DNA from: Prevotella melaninogenica
Lineage (GTDB): Bacteria; Bacteroidota; Bacteroidia; Bacteroidales; Bacteroidaceae
Direction of reading: 5' to 3'
Assembly (NCBI RefSeq): GCF_018128065.1
Contig: NZ_CP072359.1
Location: forward strand, 1,054,001 to 1,118,000
Length of the DNA: 64,000 bases
Shown: positions 44,067 to 52,673 of the stretch, in pieces
Position numbering within the stretch: position 1 is the first letter of the stretch
How the letters are laid out: each line of letters starts with the position of its first letter
The notes under the pieces: generated by a model
Seen by the model: only the letters and a program-made list of their open reading frames with translations
Database searches by the model: none
Told to the model about the DNA's origin: nothing
Position numbers and translations under genes: made by a program

Positions 44067-44119
44067 GCATCTAATTAACAGATTTGTTCAAAAAGAAACG
44101 ATTTCTGTTAATTGGATGC
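44067..44119 (-). terminator. Terminator of the GH92 gene
   Basis: A 16-bp near-perfect stem (GCATCTAATTAACAGA / TCTGTTAATTGGATGC) with a 21-base loop and a TTTTTT run on the minus strand. Confidence 0.8.
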
Positions 44120-44139
44120 TAAAGTCGTATAATTACTTC

Positions 44140-46371
44140 CTATTTCACAGGTTTATCACCCATCGTGAAGTCTATTGCTAGACCAGAAAGCAATTGTTCA
44201 TGCTTAAGATAATAATGCGGATAAGGCTGTCCGTTCATGGTTATACGCTGAATAAAACGATTTTCAGCATCATTCTTATCAGCCTTGATAGTTATTGTCT
44301 TTCCATTTTCCAGATGCACCTTGACCTTATGGAAGTATGGGGTTCCTATCATATACTGCGTACTGCCAGGGCAAACAGGGTAGAAGCCGAGTGCTGAGAA
44401 GACATACCACGCAGAGGTCTGACCATTATCCTCGTCGCCACAGTAGCCGTCAGGTTGTGGAGTATAGAGTCGGTCCATCACCTCACGCACCCAATATTGT
44501 GTCTTCCAGGGTTGTCCACTGTAGTCATAAAGGTAAATCATGTGTTGGATAGGCTGGTTTCCATGTGCATAATTACCCATGTTCATGATTTGCATCTCAC
44601 GTATCTCGTGAATTGTGAAGCCGTAATAGCTATCGTCAAAGATAGGAGGAAGCAGGAAAACGCTATCCAACATCGCATTGAATTTGTCGTATCCTCCCAT
44701 CAGCTGTGCCAGTCCGGCTGGGTCGTGGAACACGCTCCATGTGTAATGCCAGCTGTTTCCCTCTGTGAAGGCATCGCCCCATTTGAACGGATTAAAAGGT
44801 GACTGGAAGCTACCATCCTCGTTACGCCCACGCATCAACCCCGTTTCCTTATCAAAAACCTTCTGATAGTTCATTGCACGGAGTTTGAAAGGTTTTAACT
44901 CCTTAGCACTCTTTCCGAGTTTTAACCCTAACTGATAGATGCACCAGTCATCGTAAGCATACTCCAAAGTGCGGGCAACACTCTCGTTAATTCCCACGTT
45001 GTAAGGTATATAACCTAAGCGGTTGTAATAGTCAAAGCCCTTGCGGCCAGTGGAACTGACAGTTGGGTGTACGGCATTTGCACTATGTACAACGGCTTTC
45101 CAAAGTGTTTCTATGTCATAACCACGCAGTCCTTTGATATAAGCATCTGCCACGACTGAAGCCGAGTTGTTGCCCACCATACAGTCACGATGCCCCGGAC
45201 TTGCCCATTCAGGAAGGAAGCCACTCTCCTTATAGGCGTTGACTAAGCCTGCTTGCATCTTCTCATTCATTGAAGGATAGACGAGGTTGAGCAGTGGGAA
45301 GAGCGAACGGAAGGTATCCCAAAAGCCGGTGTCTGTAAAGAGATAACCCGGTAATACTTGCCCATTGTATGGGCTGTAGTGAATAGGCTTACCCTGTTCG
45401 TCAAGCTCATAAAACGAGCGTGGAAATAGTACAGAGCGATAGAGACAACTGTAAAAAGTGCGAAGATGGTCGATATTTTCATCTTCCACCTCTATACGTC
45501 CTAATATGTTATTCCATACCTTCTTGCCTTCCGTTTTTACTGTATCAAACGATTTTCCTTCAACTTCTTTGAGGTTATGTTGTGCCTGTTCACCACTGAT
45601 GAACGATGAGGCTACCTGTACGTTTACTTGTTCGCCTCGCTTGGTGTGAAATCCCACAATAGCCATAGCATGATTGCAGGTCGTAGATGTCTTTCCCTCT
45701 GACAGTTTACTATCTTCAATACTGCCAACAAAAGAGAAGTCATGGTCAAAGCGAAGGATAAAGTAGTTTTTGAAGTTTGCTGGTACACCTCCGCTATTCT
45801 TTGTTGTATACCCAATGATGGTACGCTTATCGGGCATGATGGTCACGGAAGAACCCTTATCAAAAGCATCTACAACCAAATAAGCCTCTTCTGTTTGTGG
45901 ATAAGTGATGCGCATCGCAGCAGCTCGGCTGGTAGGACTAATCTCTGCTGTAACGTCATAATCAGCTAAATAAACCTTATAGTAATAAGGTGTTGCCGTC
46001 TCCGCTTTGTGGGAAAACCAGCTGGCACGCCCCTCTTCATCAAAGACTTTCTTCCCCACAACGGGCATGATAGAGAACTGTCCGTAGTCGTTAATCCACG
46101 GACTGGGTTGGTGTGTCTGCTTGAGTCCACGAATCTTATCGGCTCCATAGGTGTAAGTCCAGCCATCTCCCATCTTTCCTGTCTGTGGTGTCCAGAAGTT
46201 CATGCCCCATGGTAGGGCGATAGCAGGGTAGGTGTTACCTGTCGATAGCTCTGACTTTGATGCCGAGCCTACTAATGTGTTCACATAGTCGACAGGATTC
46301 TTTACGTTGATGGCATAACTGTTAAATGTCAATGTCAACAGAAATATAACAAGAGATAGGGCTCTTTTCAT
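44140..46371 (-). CDS. GH92 family alpha-mannosidase-type glycoside hydrolase
   Basis: 743 residues with a signal peptide (LVIFLLTLTFNSYA). It begins with the GH92 motif VDYVNTLVGSASKSELSTGN and GNTYPAIALPWGMNFWTPQT, then GLKQTHQPSPWINDYGQFSI. The catalytic domain has LFTDTGFWDTFRSLFPLLNL, EWASPGHRDCMVGNNSASVV, GNQPIQHMIYLYDYSGQPWK and YCGDEDNGQTSAWYVFSALG with the acidic residues used with calcium. GH92 enzymes trim alpha-mannose from host N-glycans or yeast mannan. It stands alone here, without SusC/D partners. Linkage specificity cannot be read from sequence. Confidence 0.94.
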   Translation of the reverse strand: MKRALSLVIFLLTLTFNSYAINVKNPVDYVNTLVGSASKSELSTGNTYPAIALPWGMNFWTPQTGKMGDGWTYTYGADKIRGLKQTHQPSPWINDYGQFSIMPVVGKKVFDEEGRASWFSHKAETATPYYYKVYLADYDVTAEISPTSRAAAMRITYPQTEEAYLVVDAFDKGSSVTIMPDKRTIIGYTTKNSGGVPANFKNYFILRFDHDFSFVGSIEDSKLSEGKTSTTCNHAMAIVGFHTKRGEQVNVQVASSFISGEQAQHNLKEVEGKSFDTVKTEGKKVWNNILGRIEVEDENIDHLRTFYSCLYRSVLFPRSFYELDEQGKPIHYSPYNGQVLPGYLFTDTGFWDTFRSLFPLLNLVYPSMNEKMQAGLVNAYKESGFLPEWASPGHRDCMVGNNSASVVADAYIKGLRGYDIETLWKAVVHSANAVHPTVSSTGRKGFDYYNRLGYIPYNVGINESVARTLEYAYDDWCIYQLGLKLGKSAKELKPFKLRAMNYQKVFDKETGLMRGRNEDGSFQSPFNPFKWGDAFTEGNSWHYTWSVFHDPAGLAQLMGGYDKFNAMLDSVFLLPPIFDDSYYGFTIHEIREMQIMNMGNYAHGNQPIQHMIYLYDYSGQPWKTQYWVREVMDRLYTPQPDGYCGDEDNGQTSAWYVFSALGFYPVCPGSTQYMIGTPYFHKVKVHLENGKTITIKADKNDAENRFIQRITMNGQPYPHYYLKHEQLLSGLAIDFTMGDKPVK

Positions 46372-46490
46372 ATCTTGATAATATTATTAAGTTTTATATT
46401 TTAGGTTAAAAATCAGCTTTAAAGTAAAGTTGAGATAATGTCATAGAATGCGTATAGACTTGTAATGATGGAAAATAGGGGTGATTACAA

Positions 46491-46922
46491 TTACTTTGTT
46501 GCCGACTTCCATACCCATACTTCGCCCATCTGAAAGCGAACTAATAGTTTTGAATCTGCTTCTGTTAGCATGATTCCTTTTGTGCCAGGTTGTAATAAGA
46601 AAACCTCCCCATTATTCAACTGTTCAATGAGCGTAGAGTCTTTTCGACTTATTTCGTTAGGATGGGGCAATCGGTCAAGATTGTCTTTGTTGACTGCTCC
46701 AAAACAAGAGCAGGTCAATGTAATCTCATTAGCTCTGTTACTTATGAAGCCAGCATCCCTTTTATTTGCATTTTTAACAGCCTGATCGCCTTTATCAACA
46801 ATCTCTGTGGGAATCGTATTAATGCTATGATAATCTTGTTTCGGTTTTTCTTGTGTACCTTTGTCACAACCGCTAAGGATTAAGATTGTCGTAGCAAAGA
46901 GAATATATAGTTTTCTAATCAT
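46491..46922 (-). CDS. Small lipoprotein of unknown function
   Basis: 143 residues with a lipoprotein signal (FATTILILSGCDKGTQ). The rest has EITLTCSCFGAVNKDNLDRL and GEVFLLQPGTKGIMLTEADS but no family I recognise; the CSC motif could bind metal or form a disulfide. It has a -7 box (46949-46956) and lies 119 bases upstream of the GH92 gene on the same strand, so cotranscription is possible. Confidence 0.7.
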   Translation of the reverse strand: MIRKLYILFATTILILSGCDKGTQEKPKQDYHSINTIPTEIVDKGDQAVKNANKRDAGFISNRANEITLTCSCFGAVNKDNLDRLPHPNEISRKDSTLIEQLNNGEVFLLQPGTKGIMLTEADSKLLVRFQMGEVWVWKSATK

Positions 46923-46948
46923 TTTGCTTTCCGCTTAATATGTAAACA

Positions 46949-46956
46949 CAAAAGTA
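46949..46956 (-). promoter_or_regulatory. Putative -7 box (TACTTTTG) for the small lipoprotein
   Basis: TACTTTTG on the minus strand, about 27 bases before the ATG. Confidence 0.55.
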
Positions 46957-47608
46957 CACTTTTACGAGCATAAACACAAGAGATGTTGAATAAAAATCAT
47001 TGTTTAACAAAGGAAACTTGTGTTATTGGATATACTATTCGATGTTTCCGAATCTTATTGCTTTCTGATAAAACTTAGTGTGTTTATTCTTTAATGTGTA
47101 CTTACTTTTACTGATAGTATTTCATTATCTATGGAAATGTAATCCACTCTATTTATGTCTTTTGTGTGCAATTTTGGTCTATTCACTTGTTCATAAGCGT
47201 AGGTTGTTTCAATCTTGATAATGTATTGCAAGGTGTTTAACCGTTAGCACAATTGGTGCATACCAACCGCACAATTGGTGCTTGCCTGTAGCACCATCTG
47301 TGTTGGGTAACAGCACATGAATATAAAACGGTAAGAAAAGCTGATAGCACGCATATAGTAGGACAATAATTACTAACATCTTGGGAAATGACATACCTGG
47401 TTGTGTTATCTTGTGATTCTCCTTCTGTGATTTTGTGATTGATGGAACATTGATGTTTAAGGAAATAGAATTTGAAAAGTAATAGATAAACAAAAAGTCT
47501 TTACTTATATTCAATGTGAATATTTATTGTATTTTATACATAAATAAGAGGATGATGAAGTCATTAAAAATCGTTTTTTTATCAAAAGGTAACAAATTTA
47601 GAATAATT
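46957..47608. other. Intergenic region with REP-like repeats
   Basis: Holds the REP-like copy at 47231-47310 and AT-rich sequence. A 101-codon frame on the minus strand overlaps the repeat and is probably chance. No supported gene. Confidence 0.45.
47231..47310. repeat. REP-like palindromic repeat, copy 3
   Basis: GCACAATTGGTGC occurs twice, 13 bases apart, followed by GCACCATCTGTGTT. Confidence 0.6.
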
Positions 47609-47640
47609 TTTGGTTATTCTAACAGAAATATATATCTTTG
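47609..47640 (+). promoter_or_regulatory. Strong promoter without a downstream gene
   Basis: -33 TTTG (47609-47612), 20 bases, -7 TATCTTTG (47633-47640). The downstream 150 bases contain no substantial open frame. Confidence 0.6.
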
Positions 47641-47645
47641 TAACA

Positions 47646-47800
47646 AAATGTCGGAGATGACATTAAAACTAACTATATAAACGTTATCTTGATCTACAAA
47701 CAACTGAGGGAAAACCTAGTAGTATTTAATGTCAAAGTAAAGTAAATGATGAGACCCTTGTTTGATAAGCAGTTATCAAACAAGGGTCTCAGATGTTTTC
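47646..47800 (+). ncRNA. Candidate small RNA of about 150 nt
   Basis: Starts from the promoter at 47609-47640 and ends at an 18-bp perfect hairpin with a T tract. The predicted 5' end carries a 6-bp hairpin (AATGTC / GACATT) with GGAGAT in the loop. The only frame is 10 codons (ATG at 47648). It lies convergent to the carbonic anhydrase gene. I recognise no known RNA family. It could also be a leader-peptide transcript or a decayed gene. Confidence 0.45.
47751..47798. terminator. Bidirectional terminator, 18-bp perfect stem
   Basis: GAGACCCTTGTTTGATAA pairs perfectly with its complement around GCAG, with a T tract on the plus side and a T-rich tail on the minus side. It serves the carbonic anhydrase gene and the candidate small RNA. 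Confidence 0.85.
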
Positions 47801-47808
47801 GTGTTTTG

Positions 47809-48348
47809 TTAATCGACAGGTGTTAGCTCACCTGTACGTGAGTCGATGATAAAGCCACGTATGATGATATCTTTTGGTACGAGTGGATGCTGCTGAACAG
47901 TGTTCACCGTACGGCGAACACTTGCCTCTGTATCATGAAAACCGTCCAGATATTTGTTAAGATTAACTTGCTGTTCAGCTTCTTGGATTGCTTCGTCTGT
48001 GATTCCACGTTCACGCATCAAATGGAGGAAGTGGTCTGCATTCATGTGGCAAGCACCACAGTTAGAGTGATGGATAATCATAACCTCCTGACAACCTAAC
48101 TCATAGATAGCCACAAGAAGGGAACGCATTACAGAGTCGTATGGCGTAAGAATGGTTCCGCCTGCAACCTTGATAATCTTTGCATCTCCGTTTCTCAAGC
48201 CGAGTGCATTCGGTAGCAATCTTGTTAGGCGAGTGTCCATACAACTCACGATTGCTAACTTCATATCAGGTTGTCCAGATGTAATAAAAGGCTCGTAGCC
48301 TTGTACAGCCACGAACCTTTTGTTATAAGAAAGTATCTGATCTATCAT
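47809..48348 (-). CDS. Beta-class carbonic anhydrase
   Basis: 179 residues. The zinc ligands and catalytic dyad are visible: SCMDTRL (C36, D38, R40) and IIHHSNCGACHM (His and Cys). The enzyme interconverts CO2 and bicarbonate in the cytoplasm, which matters for capnophilic oral bacteria. It sits 11 bases behind the DKNYY gene on the same strand, so the two form an operon with one terminator at 47751-47798. Length is typical of the short beta type. Confidence 0.92.
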   Translation of the reverse strand: MIDQILSYNKRFVAVQGYEPFITSGQPDMKLAIVSCMDTRLTRLLPNALGLRNGDAKIIKVAGGTILTPYDSVMRSLLVAIYELGCQEVMIIHHSNCGACHMNADHFLHLMRERGITDEAIQEAEQQVNLNKYLDGFHDTEASVRRTVNTVQQHPLVPKDIIIRGFIIDSRTGELTPVD

Positions 48349-48359
48349 AATTAAATAAA

Positions 48360-48932
48360 TTACCTTACTATTTTTCCACGATAATATGTGTCAAATGTAT
48401 CTTCTGCATATCCATCTTTGAGTACTTTGAAGCTGGAACTGCTGGCGCCATCTACCTTGTCACCCATATAATAGACATCGAAAGCGTCCTTTCCATAGCC
48501 CCATCCTAAGTCCTTGAAGCTTCTTGCGCTGGCGCTAATCTTTCTGCCATTGTAAAGGACTGCGTTAGAAGTAACGATGTAACCTTCATTATAATAAGGG
48601 TCATATTCATCACGAGGGTCAACAGGATAATCACCCGGATAGATATTGCCTGAACCCTTTAATCGGAATGTTGTAGGGTCAACAAATGGAAGTATCTGAC
48701 CTTCAAAATAAACGTTATATCTATCTTTTGCATACCCATAGCCAAGATCAATGAAAGTACGATAATCAATTCCGATAACTGGTTGATGACCATAGAACAC
48801 ACCTTTCTTGTTGAAAGAGTAAGGATGCACTTGACGTGAAGACTGTGCTGAAGCACTAAGTGTAAAGAATGCCATAAGAACTACGCAACTTAGGCGAAGC
48901 TGGCGATAAAAGTTCATCTTTTCCATAATCAT
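48360..48932 (-). CDS. DKNYY-repeat secreted protein
   Basis: 190 residues with a signal peptide (LSCVVLMAFFTLSASAQ) and three to four DKNYY-type units: LGYGYAKDRYNVYFEGQIL, LGWGYGKDAFDVYYMGDKVD and DGYAEDTFDTYYRGKIV. The domain is named for such motifs in fusobacteria and others and has no known function. Methionines at 48932, 48926 and 48917 are all possible starts. A -7 box lies at 48968-48975. Cotranscribed with carbonic anhydrase. Confidence 0.82.
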   Translation of the reverse strand: MIMEKMNFYRQLRLSCVVLMAFFTLSASAQSSRQVHPYSFNKKGVFYGHQPVIGIDYRTFIDLGYGYAKDRYNVYFEGQILPFVDPTTFRLKGSGNIYPGDYPVDPRDEYDPYYNEGYIVTSNAVLYNGRKISASARSFKDLGWGYGKDAFDVYYMGDKVDGASSSSFKVLKDGYAEDTFDTYYRGKIVR

Positions 48933-48967
48933 CAGTTTTAATTGTTATTATCTTAATTGTTATATCG

Positions 48968-48975
48968 CAAAGGTA
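48968..48975 (-). promoter_or_regulatory. Putative -7 box (TACCTTTG) for the DKNYY/carbonic anhydrase operon
   Basis: TACCTTTG on the minus strand, about 36 bases before the first ATG. Confidence 0.5.
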
Positions 48976-49084
48976 ATAGGAAAAAGTTATTTATTTTGTG
49001 GAATTACCCTAAAAGAACTTAGGGAAACACCTTTTTGTGTGTGGGGACTTCCGCTACTAACTCAATATAGAGAATATACATTGG

Positions 49085-50875
49085 TTAAGCCAGTTCTGAT
49101 AATTCCAGCCAACGGAGTTCTAACTCGTCTAATTCTTCTTTCAAGATTGGTAGACGTTTACTCTTTTCTGTAAGTTCATCTACTGATAGATTACCAGAGC
49201 AGAGTTCTTCTTCGAGTTGTTGTTTCTCTTCTTCTAATTGTGCAATCTTGTCTGAAAGCTGTTCGTATTCCCGTTTCTCTTTGAAAGACATCTTACGTTT
49301 TAAGTTGTTGCGATAATCCTTCTTAGCTTCGTTTGTCGTAGTGCTATTGCTCTTTGTAGGCTTCTGCTGCTCTTCTTCCTTTGATTTCATCTTTTGGAAA
49401 TCACGGAATTGCGTGTAGTTTCCCGGGAAGTCTTGAATCTCACCCTCGCCCTTAAATACTAAAAGATGGTCAACAACCTTATCCATAAAATATCGGTCGT
49501 GTGAAACCACAATAACGCAGCCCGGGAAGTCTTGTAGATACTCTTCAAGAATCTGTAAGGTTTGAATATCCAAGTCGTTGGTTGGCTCATCGAGTACTAA
49601 GAAGTTTGGATTCTTCATTAAAACCGTACAGAGATATAGCTTTCTTTTCTCTCCTCCAGAGAGCTTATACACATAGTTGTGCTGTTGTTCTGGTGAGAAG
49701 AGGAAGTAGTTGAGGAACTGTGAGGCCGTCATGTGCTTTCCTCCACCAAGGTCGATATACTCTGCTATGTCTGTGATAATGTCAATAACCTTTTGATCAT
49801 CACGGAACTTTAAGCCTTCTTGTGAGAAATAACCGAAGCGAACAGTCTCACCAATGTCAAACTTTCCACTATCAGGCGTAACCTCTCCAAGTAACATCTT
49901 AATAAAGGTAGACTTACCAGTACCATTGTTTCCGACAATACCCATCTTCTCAAAACGTGAGAAGTTATAGTAAAAGTCGTTGAGTATTGTCTTGTCATCA
50001 AATCTCTTTGAGACATATTGACACTCGAAGATCTTACTTCCAATATATACGCTTGACGACTTCAAACGCACCTGACGTTCCTCAATTCGCTGCTTTGCCT
50101 TTGCTTCCAACTCATAGAAAGCCTCTTCACGATAGCGTGCTTTGTGCCCACGAGCCTGTGGCATGCGGCGCATCCACTCTAACTCTGTACGATAGAGGTT
50201 GTTTGCGCGTGCAATCTCGGCGCGTGTATTGTCTATTCTCTCTTGGCGTTTCTCTAAGTAATAAGAATAATTGCCACGATAAGTATATATTGTATTGTTG
50301 TCTAATTCTAAGATGGTATTACACACGTTGTCAAGGAAATAACGGTCATGTGTTACCATAAAGATCGTTTTGTTACCACGAGAAAGATAACCTTCTAACC
50401 ATTCAATCATCTCTAAGTCAAGGTGATTGGTAGGTTCGTCGAGTATGAGGAAGTCTGGTTCTAAGATAAGAACATTTGCCAAGGCAACACGCTTCTGCTG
50501 TCCACCACTTAGTTGTCCCATTGGTTGGTCTAAGTCGTGGAGCTTCAACATGGTGAGAATCTGCTTTGCTTTTAAGAGTCTCTCTGGGTTTCCTTCATGG
50601 TTGAAACAAGCATCTAAGACACTTTCTTCTGGGTCGAAATGAGGACTTTGCTCTAACATTCCCACTCGCAAGTCATTGCGATAGATGATAGAACCACTGT
50701 TGTAACCCTCTTTCCCTGTAAGGATAGAGAGTAGGGTAGACTTTCCTGTGCCGTTTTGAGCAACGAGTCCGACGTGCTGTCCTTCTGCGATAGAGAATGA
50801 AATATCCTTGAAAAGAACCTGCGCTCCGAAACTCTTTGTCAGACTTTGGACATCAAGATAGGGTATCTGTGCCAT
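49085..50875 (-). CDS. ABC-F family ATPase, Uup-like
   Basis: 596 residues with two ABC domains and no membrane part. The first has the P loop AQNGTGKST (residues 39-47), signature LSGGQQKRVALANVLIL and Walker B FLILDEPTNHLDLEMIEWLE. The second has GNNGTGKST, LSGGEKRKLYLC and FLVLDEPTNDLDIQTLQILE. A linker of arginine-rich helices and a C-terminal coiled coil (YEQLSDKIAQLEEEKQQLEE) follow, as in Uup. ABC-F proteins act on ribosomes; Uup also affects DNA transposition and damage tolerance. It is five bases behind the YsxC GTPase gene, so it is in one operon with a ribosome assembly factor. Confidence 0.93.
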   Translation of the reverse strand: MAQIPYLDVQSLTKSFGAQVLFKDISFSIAEGQHVGLVAQNGTGKSTLLSILTGKEGYNSGSIIYRNDLRVGMLEQSPHFDPEESVLDACFNHEGNPERLLKAKQILTMLKLHDLDQPMGQLSGGQQKRVALANVLILEPDFLILDEPTNHLDLEMIEWLEGYLSRGNKTIFMVTHDRYFLDNVCNTILELDNNTIYTYRGNYSYYLEKRQERIDNTRAEIARANNLYRTELEWMRRMPQARGHKARYREEAFYELEAKAKQRIEERQVRLKSSSVYIGSKIFECQYVSKRFDDKTILNDFYYNFSRFEKMGIVGNNGTGKSTFIKMLLGEVTPDSGKFDIGETVRFGYFSQEGLKFRDDQKVIDIITDIAEYIDLGGGKHMTASQFLNYFLFSPEQQHNYVYKLSGGEKRKLYLCTVLMKNPNFLVLDEPTNDLDIQTLQILEEYLQDFPGCVIVVSHDRYFMDKVVDHLLVFKGEGEIQDFPGNYTQFRDFQKMKSKEEEQQKPTKSNSTTTNEAKKDYRNNLKRKMSFKEKREYEQLSDKIAQLEEEKQQLEEELCSGNLSVDELTEKSKRLPILKEELDELELRWLELSELA

Positions 50876-50880
50876 AAATC

Positions 50881-51480
50881 CTATTCTAAAGTCTTATTGA
50901 TTTCGTCGATATACTGTAGAACCTCATCTCTACCAGTCTTGCTTTCAGCCGAGGTAATAAAGTAAGGTGGGAGCTCTTCCCATCTGTCTTGCAGTTTCTT
51001 CATCCATAGCAGGGCGTTTGACTTCGCTTTTGCTGGTGAAAGTTTATCCGCTTTCGTAAAGATAATAGAGAAAGGAACATTGCTTTCACCTAACCAGTCA
51101 ACGAACTCCCGGTCAATCTTCTGCTGTTCATGACGGATATCAATCAGGACAAATACGTTCACGAGTTGTTTGCGTTGGAGGATATATTGGGCTATCATCT
51201 GCTCCAACTTATTTCTTACAGTCTTTGAACTTTTGGCATATCCATAGCCTGGAAGGTCTACTAAGTACCACTCGTTATTGATGATAAAGTGATTGATAAG
51301 TAGTGTCTTACCCGGTTTTGATGAGGTCTTTGCCAACCCCTTATGGTTGCAAAGCATATTGATAAGGCTTGATTTTCCTACATTTGAACGTCCAATAAAA
51401 GCATATTCAGCCTTTGTATCTTCTGGACACTTTGATAAGGAAGGGGAAGATATAGTGAATTCTGAATTCTTGATAATCAT
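50881..51480 (-). CDS. engB: Ribosome biogenesis GTPase YsxC/EngB
   Basis: 199 residues of the TrmE-Era-EngA-YihA-Septin GTPase group. G1 is [12 protein letters not shown] (residues 30-41), G2 is within [10 protein letters not shown]3 is [10 protein letters not shown]4 is FTKADK and G5 is SAES. The motif [20 protein letters not shown] is specific for YsxC. It assists large-subunit assembly and is usually essential. It is the first gene of a two-gene operon with the ABC-F protein; the -7 box is at 51517-51524. Confidence 0.95.
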   Translation of the reverse strand: MIIKNSEFTISSPSLSKCPEDTKAEYAFIGRSNVGKSSLINMLCNHKGLAKTSSKPGKTLLINHFIINNEWYLVDLPGYGYAKSSKTVRNKLEQMIAQYILQRKQLVNVFVLIDIRHEQQKIDREFVDWLGESNVPFSIIFTKADKLSPAKAKSNALLWMKKLQDRWEELPPYFITSAESKTGRDEVLQYIDEINKTLE

Positions 51481-51516
51481 ATATTAAAGAGTATGTGTTA
51501 TAAACAGCTTTTCCTG

Positions 51517-51524
51517 CAAAGTTA
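51517..51524 (-). promoter_or_regulatory. Putative -7 box (TAACTTTG) for the engB operon
   Basis: TAACTTTG on the minus strand, about 37 bases before the ATG. Confidence 0.5.
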
Positions 51525-51568
51525 CTAAAAAGTTAATAGCTATGAATGGTCAGTTGATAGTTTTTTCG

Positions 51569-51576
51569 TATTTTTG
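51569..51576 (+). promoter_or_regulatory. Putative -7 box (TATTTTTG) for the oxidoreductase gene
   Basis: TATTTTTG about 80 bases before the ATG at 51656, divergent from the engB promoter. Confidence 0.45.
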
Positions 51577-51655
51577 CACAAAATAAGTAGCGTTCTGCAA
51601 AAAGGTATACGTTTCCTTTGCTCTCGCTGATGTATTTATAGATAACAATGTGTAA

Positions 51656-52639
51656 ATGAAACAAATCAACTGGGGATTTATTGGCTGTGGTGAGGTAACA
51701 GAAAAGAAGTCTGGACCTGCGTTCAACGAAGTTATGGGTTCGCATGTTGTCGCTGTGTTTAGTCGTAGCGAGTTGAAGGCTCGTTCGTATGCTGAGCGTC
51801 AAGGTATTCGTAAATGGTACACGGATGCACAGGCTTTGGTAGATGATCCTGACGTAAACGCAATTTATATCGCTACACCTCCTTCAGCACATGCTACCTT
51901 TGCTATCATGGCAATGCGTGCTGGAAAACCTTGTTATATAGAGAAGCCTTTGGCGGCTTCTTATGAGGATTGCGTACGTATTAATCGTGTGTCAGAACAG
52001 ACGGGAGTACCTTGTTTTGTTGCTTATTACCGTCGTTATCTTCCTTACTTTAAGAAAGTAAAAGAGATTGTTGATAACGGTGAGATTGGTAAGATACTCA
52101 CAGTACAAGTTCGTTTTGCTGTTCCTCCACGTGATTTGGACTATGAACAGAACGTACAACTGCCTTGGCGACTGCAATCACATATCTCAGGTGGTGGATA
52201 TTTTTATGATCTTGCTCCTCACCAACTCGATTTATTGCAGAACATGTTTGGTGTTATTGTCAAGGCACATGGCTACACTGCTAATCGTGCAGGGCTTTAC
52301 AACCTCGAAGATACAGTGAATGCTGTCTTCCGTTTCGAGAATGGTTTGACTGGTAGTGGTGCTTGGTGCTTTGCTGCCCATGAGAGTGCGCGTGAGGATC
52401 GTATAGAGATCTTTGGCTCAAAGGGTAGACTCTCGTTCTCTGTCTATACTTATGCGCCTATTCATCTTTGCACAAGTGAAGGCGAAAGAGATATTGATGT
52501 TGCTAATCCAGCTTATGTTCAGCTCCCAATCATTAAGTCCGTTATTGAAGATATGCAGGGATATGGCGCTTGTGATTGTACGAGTATCAGCGCAACACCA
52601 ACCAACTGGGTGATGGATCGTATCCTTGGAAAGATATAA
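51656..52639 (+). CDS. Gfo/Idh/MocA-family NAD(P)-dependent oxidoreductase
   Basis: 327 residues. The N-terminal Rossmann fold has the dinucleotide motif WGFIGCGEVTEKKSG and then DPDVNAIYIATPPSAHATFA, the family motif GKPCYIEKPLAASYEDCVRI (EKP) and a catalytic-type GGGYFYDLAPHQLDLLQNMF with the Asp-x3-His pair. It probably oxidises a sugar or polyol derivative. The substrate cannot be predicted. The 3' end is followed within 35 bases by the DUF4421 gene in the same direction. Confidence 0.9.
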   Translation: MKQINWGFIGCGEVTEKKSGPAFNEVMGSHVVAVFSRSELKARSYAERQGIRKWYTDAQALVDDPDVNAIYIATPPSAHATFAIMAMRAGKPCYIEKPLAASYEDCVRINRVSEQTGVPCFVAYYRRYLPYFKKVKEIVDNGEIGKILTVQVRFAVPPRDLDYEQNVQLPWRLQSHISGGGYFYDLAPHQLDLLQNMFGVIVKAHGYTANRAGLYNLEDTVNAVFRFENGLTGSGAWCFAAHESAREDRIEIFGSKGRLSFSVYTYAPIHLCTSEGERDIDVANPAYVQLPIIKSVIEDMQGYGACDCTSISATPTNWVMDRILGKI

Positions 52640-52673
52640 GAAAAGCCAATGGGGCGTTTATATCCTTTTAATT

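Noticed and set aside
47209..47514. 101-codon minus-strand frame with one hydrophobic segment
   Set aside because: It overlaps the REP-like repeat, has no promoter box or recognisable motif and its C terminus is repeat translation.
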